DNA of 27,070 bases, taken from JAAZFZ01 sp035647435. Its GTDB lineage: Bacteria > Bacillota > Clostridia > Oscillospirales > Acutalibacteraceae. Location of the stretch: contig DASRNM010000062.1 in assembly GCA_035647435.1 (NCBI GenBank), forward strand, positions 1 to 27,070, read 5' to 3'. Each line of letters opens with the position of its first letter. The first letter of the stretch is position 1. The notes under the pieces were generated by a model. The model had not been told where the DNA came from, made no database searches, and saw only the letters and a list, made by a program, of their open reading frames with translations. The translations under genes were made by a program, and so were the position numbers. Positions 25,077-27,070 of this stretch are shown piece after piece.

Positions 25077-25829
25077 ATGGTGATAAAAATGAATACCCAA
25101 ACAATAAACCTATCGAGCAAAGGGAATGCTACATTGACATCATACATATTAGACAGCTCCGAGGAAATGTCTAATATGCTTAAGAGACCTGCAGTTCTTA
25201 TCTGCCCGGGTGGCGCATATCGATATTGTTCGGGCAGGGAGGCTGAACCGATTGCAATGGCATTTCTTTCGCAAGGGTACAACGCTTTTGTTTTGCGTTA
25301 TTCAGTGGGCAAGAAGACAGCAAAGTTCCCCAACCCTTTAAATGACGCGGAGCAGGCGCTCGAGTTAATTAGAGAGAATGCGCAGGGGTGGAACATCTGC
25401 AAGGATAAAGTTGCAGTAATCGGTTTTTCGGCTGGCGGTCATTTAGCGGCGGCTCTCTCAACAATGGGTAGGGTAAGACCTGATGCTACAATTTTAGGTT
25501 ATCCTTGTATTCTTGACTCCACAAGCGATACGCTTGCTGAGCCGGTACCCTCGCTTGAAACAAAAGTAGATTCAAAGACATCCCCGACATTTATTTTTGC
25601 CGCATCAAACGATAAAACCGTGCCGATTATCAACTCGCTTAAATATGCACAAGCACTTGATAAAAACCAGATTCCTTTTGAAATGCACATTTTTCAACGG
25701 GGCGGACATGGGTTTTCATTGGGAACAAAGGTTGTTTTATCGGATGAAAAAGCAATTTGTGAAAACATGGGCACAAAACGTTGGTTAAAAATGTGCTTCG
25801 ACTGGCTTGAAAACGTTTTTGATAAATAA
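25077..25829 (+). CDS. Alpha/beta-hydrolase, acetyl-esterase/BD-FAE-like
   Basis: The 250-residue product shows the alpha/beta-hydrolase esterase layout: CPGGAY (43-48, oxyanion-hole GG), nucleophile Ser118 in GFSAGGH, acid Asp179 in AASNDKTVP and His211 in GGHGFSLG. This arrangement is typical of cytoplasmic carbohydrate-acetyl esterases (BD-FAE/Axe-type), which remove acetyl or other acyl groups from sugars. No signal peptide is seen, so it should act inside the cell. ATG 25077 is listed. ATG 25089, preceded by GGTGAT at 25079-25084, is equally possible and would shorten the product by four residues. It follows the glycosidase gene by six bases. The pair may process a decorated surface or dietary glycan, though the substrate is unknown. 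Confidence 0.85.
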   Translation: MVIKMNTQTINLSSKGNATLTSYILDSSEEMSNMLKRPAVLICPGGAYRYCSGREAEPIAMAFLSQGYNAFVLRYSVGKKTAKFPNPLNDAEQALELIRENAQGWNICKDKVAVIGFSAGGHLAAALSTMGRVRPDATILGYPCILDSTSDTLAEPVPSLETKVDSKTSPTFIFAASNDKTVPIINSLKYAQALDKNQIPFEMHIFQRGGHGFSLGTKVVLSDEKAICENMGTKRWLKMCFDWLENVFDK

Positions 25830-25835
25830 GAATGA

Positions 25836-26035
25836 CACAGTGTAATGAATGGTCTTTAGCCATTTCGCAGCGTACACTTGCCCAAGTAAACGGCACGGCA
25901 TAAGCCGTGACGCAGGGATTCATGAAGCCGAAAACTTGAAAGAGTTAAAATCGGTATATATTTGCGACGAACAATTTTGAAGAATCTCACCACTGAAAGT
26001 GGTATCCCATCCCTTTAAAAATGGAGGCAAGTGAT
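25836..26035 (+). mobile_element. Possible decayed IS200/IS605-type end (structured, gene-free)
   Basis: This gap holds a string of short hairpins: AATGG/CCATT (25848-25864), ACTT/AAGT (25876-25887), CACGGC-ATAA-GCCGTG (25894-25909) and ACCACT-GAA-AGTGGT (25989-26003). A 43-codon frame (25849-25980) ends RDAGIHEAENLKEL...ICDEQF and is directly followed by GAAGAATCTCACCACTGAAAGTGGT-like sequence (25979-26003). From general knowledge, GAAGAATCxCxC plus a short palindrome is common just after tnpB in IS200/IS605-type elements. I see no intact tnpB, no tnpA and no clear left end. The identification is tentative. An unrelated structured RNA is the alternative. Confidence 0.35.
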
Positions 26036-26065
26036 AAACCCCACTACCACAAGCGCGGGGTTTTT
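26036..26065 (+). terminator. Terminator after the esterase operon
   Basis: AAACCCC (26036-26042) pairs with GGGGTTT (26057-26063) around a 14-base loop and runs into TTTTT. It is oriented to end transcription from the glycosidase-esterase pair, about 210 bases downstream of the esterase stop. Confidence 0.6.
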
Positions 26066-26080
26066 CCTTAAATATAAACA

Positions 26081-26109
26081 AAAGCGTGCCTTTTTAAAAG
26101 ACACGCTTT
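26081..26109 (-). terminator. Terminator of metAA
   Basis: AAAGCGTG (26081-26088) and CACGCTTT (26102-26109) form a perfect 8-bp stem about 13 bases beyond the metAA stop. On the minus strand the stem runs into TTTTGTTTATATTT. It could act weakly on the plus strand as well, where AAAATTTTATT follows. Confidence 0.7.
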
Positions 26110-26121
26110 AAAATTTTATTC

Positions 26122-27036
26122 CTATAAATTAGCCAAATCGTAAGGTGTTTTTTGATAAACAAAATAATTTAACCAGTTTGCAAACAGTTGGCTTGCTGCA
26201 CCGGACCAAGTCATAACAGGTGTTCTTTTCGGGTCATCATCAGGAAAATAATTGTAAGGCATCGGCACATCAATTCCCCTGTTTATATCCCTAAAATATT
26301 CAAGAGCAAGGGTGTTCCTGCCGTATTCGGAATGGCCTGTCGCATAAAAATTTCTACAATCCATGTCGGATATGAGATGCACACCGGCTTCTTCTGAATA
26401 AGAAAGAATCTGCAAATCCTTGACAACCGCTATATCGCTGCGGCGAATCTCTGTATGCCTTGAATGAGGAACATAAAAAACATCGTCAAAGCCCCTTAGA
26501 AGCGGATGATACACATCAAGTGACCTGTGAGGATACACGCCGAAAAGTTTTTTGTCCAGGTTGTGTTTTGGAACACCGTAATGATAGTACAACCCAGCCT
26601 GTGCACCCCAACAAATATGAAAGGTCGAATGAACATTCTTTTTTGTCCATTCAAAAATCTCACAAAGCTCATCCCAATAATCGACTTGTTCAAAGAGGAG
26701 TTGCTCAACAGGCGCGCCCGTTATTATCATCCCATCGAATTTTTTGTCTTTTATATCGCTAAAAACGCTATAAAATTTAAGCATATGTTCTTCTGAAGTG
26801 TTTTTAGACTTATGTGTTGCTGTTTGCAAAAGCTCAATTTCAATCTGAATGGGTGAATTACTCAATAGCCTTAAAAGCTGTGTTTCGGTTTCGACTTTTG
26901 TAGGCATTAGGTTTAGAATAATTATCTTCAAAGGGCGAATATCTTGAGTCAATGCCCTTGCCTCAGTCATTACAAAGATATTTTCCATTTCAAGTGAGCG
27001 CTTTGCTGGAAGCTGATTATCAATTTTAATAGGCAT
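26122..27036 (-). CDS. metAA: Homoserine O-acetyltransferase (MetA family)
   Basis: The 304-residue product is a full-length MetA-family enzyme that activates homoserine in methionine synthesis. The catalytic Cys142 lies in HICWGAQAGLYYHYG, and His235 and Glu237 in ATGHSEY. PHSRHTE (190-196) is the other signature segment. Residue 111, in TGAPVE, is Glu. In this family Glu111 goes with acetyl-CoA use and Gly111 with succinyl-CoA use, so this enzyme should make O-acetylhomoserine despite resembling homoserine O-succinyltransferases overall. ATG 27036 is preceded on its strand by AGGGGTGAT, a good ribosome binding site. The window ends 34 bases upstream, so any riboswitch or promoter is outside. 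A hairpin terminator follows the stop. It converges on the esterase operon and has no methionine-pathway neighbour in the window. Confidence 0.93.
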   Translation of the reverse strand: MPIKIDNQLPAKRSLEMENIFVMTEARALTQDIRPLKIIILNLMPTKVETETQLLRLLSNSPIQIEIELLQTATHKSKNTSEEHMLKFYSVFSDIKDKKFDGMIITGAPVEQLLFEQVDYWDELCEIFEWTKKNVHSTFHICWGAQAGLYYHYGVPKHNLDKKLFGVYPHRSLDVYHPLLRGFDDVFYVPHSRHTEIRRSDIAVVKDLQILSYSEEAGVHLISDMDCRNFYATGHSEYGRNTLALEYFRDINRGIDVPMPYNYFPDDDPKRTPVMTWSGAASQLFANWLNYFVYQKTPYDLANL

Positions 27037-27070
27037 CTAAATCACCCCTTTTTTAATATCTATTCATATG

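Noticed and set aside
25876..25940. Cyclic-di-GMP-I riboswitch
   Set aside because: AAAC, a hairpin and GACGCA resemble part of the GEMM-I core, but the GGGCAAACC and GCAAAGCC segments and the tetraloop receptor are missing. The site also lies after a gene, with no plus-strand gene following.
1..27070. CRISPR array, tRNA or rRNA genes
   Set aside because: No regularly spaced identical repeats, and no tRNA or rRNA sequence signatures, were noticed by eye on either strand. A tRNA or covariance-model scan could not be run.

Overview
The window looks like the chromosome of a low-to-moderate GC Gram-positive anaerobe, most likely a gut-type Clostridia member. The grounds are strong GGAGG-type ribosome binding sites, frequent TTG and GTG starts, ER/SipW-type signal peptidases with SipW-type exported partners, and a MetA homologue with the acetyl-transfer signature. 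No rRNA or tRNA gene was recognised, so taxonomy stays an inference.

Layout. (1) Positions 1-641 hold the 3' end of a gene for a Lys/Glu/Arg-rich coiled-coil protein. (2) Positions 696-16283 are one uninterrupted gene for a 5,195-residue secreted protein. It is made of about nine GLUG-type (predicted beta-helix) modules separated by beta-rich spacers. (3) Positions 16318-22205 form a compact, partly overlapping gene run: four small exported proteins with SipW/TasA-like signal regions (each with an AW[FI] motif), three different SipW/ER-type signal peptidases (Ser/His type), and two single-pass membrane proteins that share an extracellular beta-rich domain. (4) Positions 22223-22381 hold a 52-residue minus-strand ORF, divergent from a PPC/DUF296-type gene broken by one extra base. 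That gene overlaps a QueG-like 4Fe-4S protein gene. (5) Positions 23835-25829 encode a lipoprotein with a phosphodiester glycosidase (NAGPA-type) domain and an alpha/beta-hydrolase esterase. (6) Positions 25836-26110 are a gene-free, hairpin-rich stretch with two terminators. It may include a decayed IS200/IS605-type end. (7) Positions 26122-27036 (minus) encode homoserine O-acetyltransferase (metAA).

The main point of interest is the block 696-22205. No terminator was seen inside it and the gaps are short, so it may be one secretion and assembly unit. In the proposed model, three SipW-like peptidases mature four TasA/camelysin-like subunits, two bitopic membrane proteins act as anchors or assembly factors, and the giant beta-helix protein is the surface adhesin or matrix component. 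No sortase, LPXTG signal or C-terminal membrane anchor was seen. The giant protein and the fourth subunit end with a related WG[IL]N-x(2,3)-W motif, which may link the giant protein to the fibre. The architecture is read from the sequence. The assembly model is inference.
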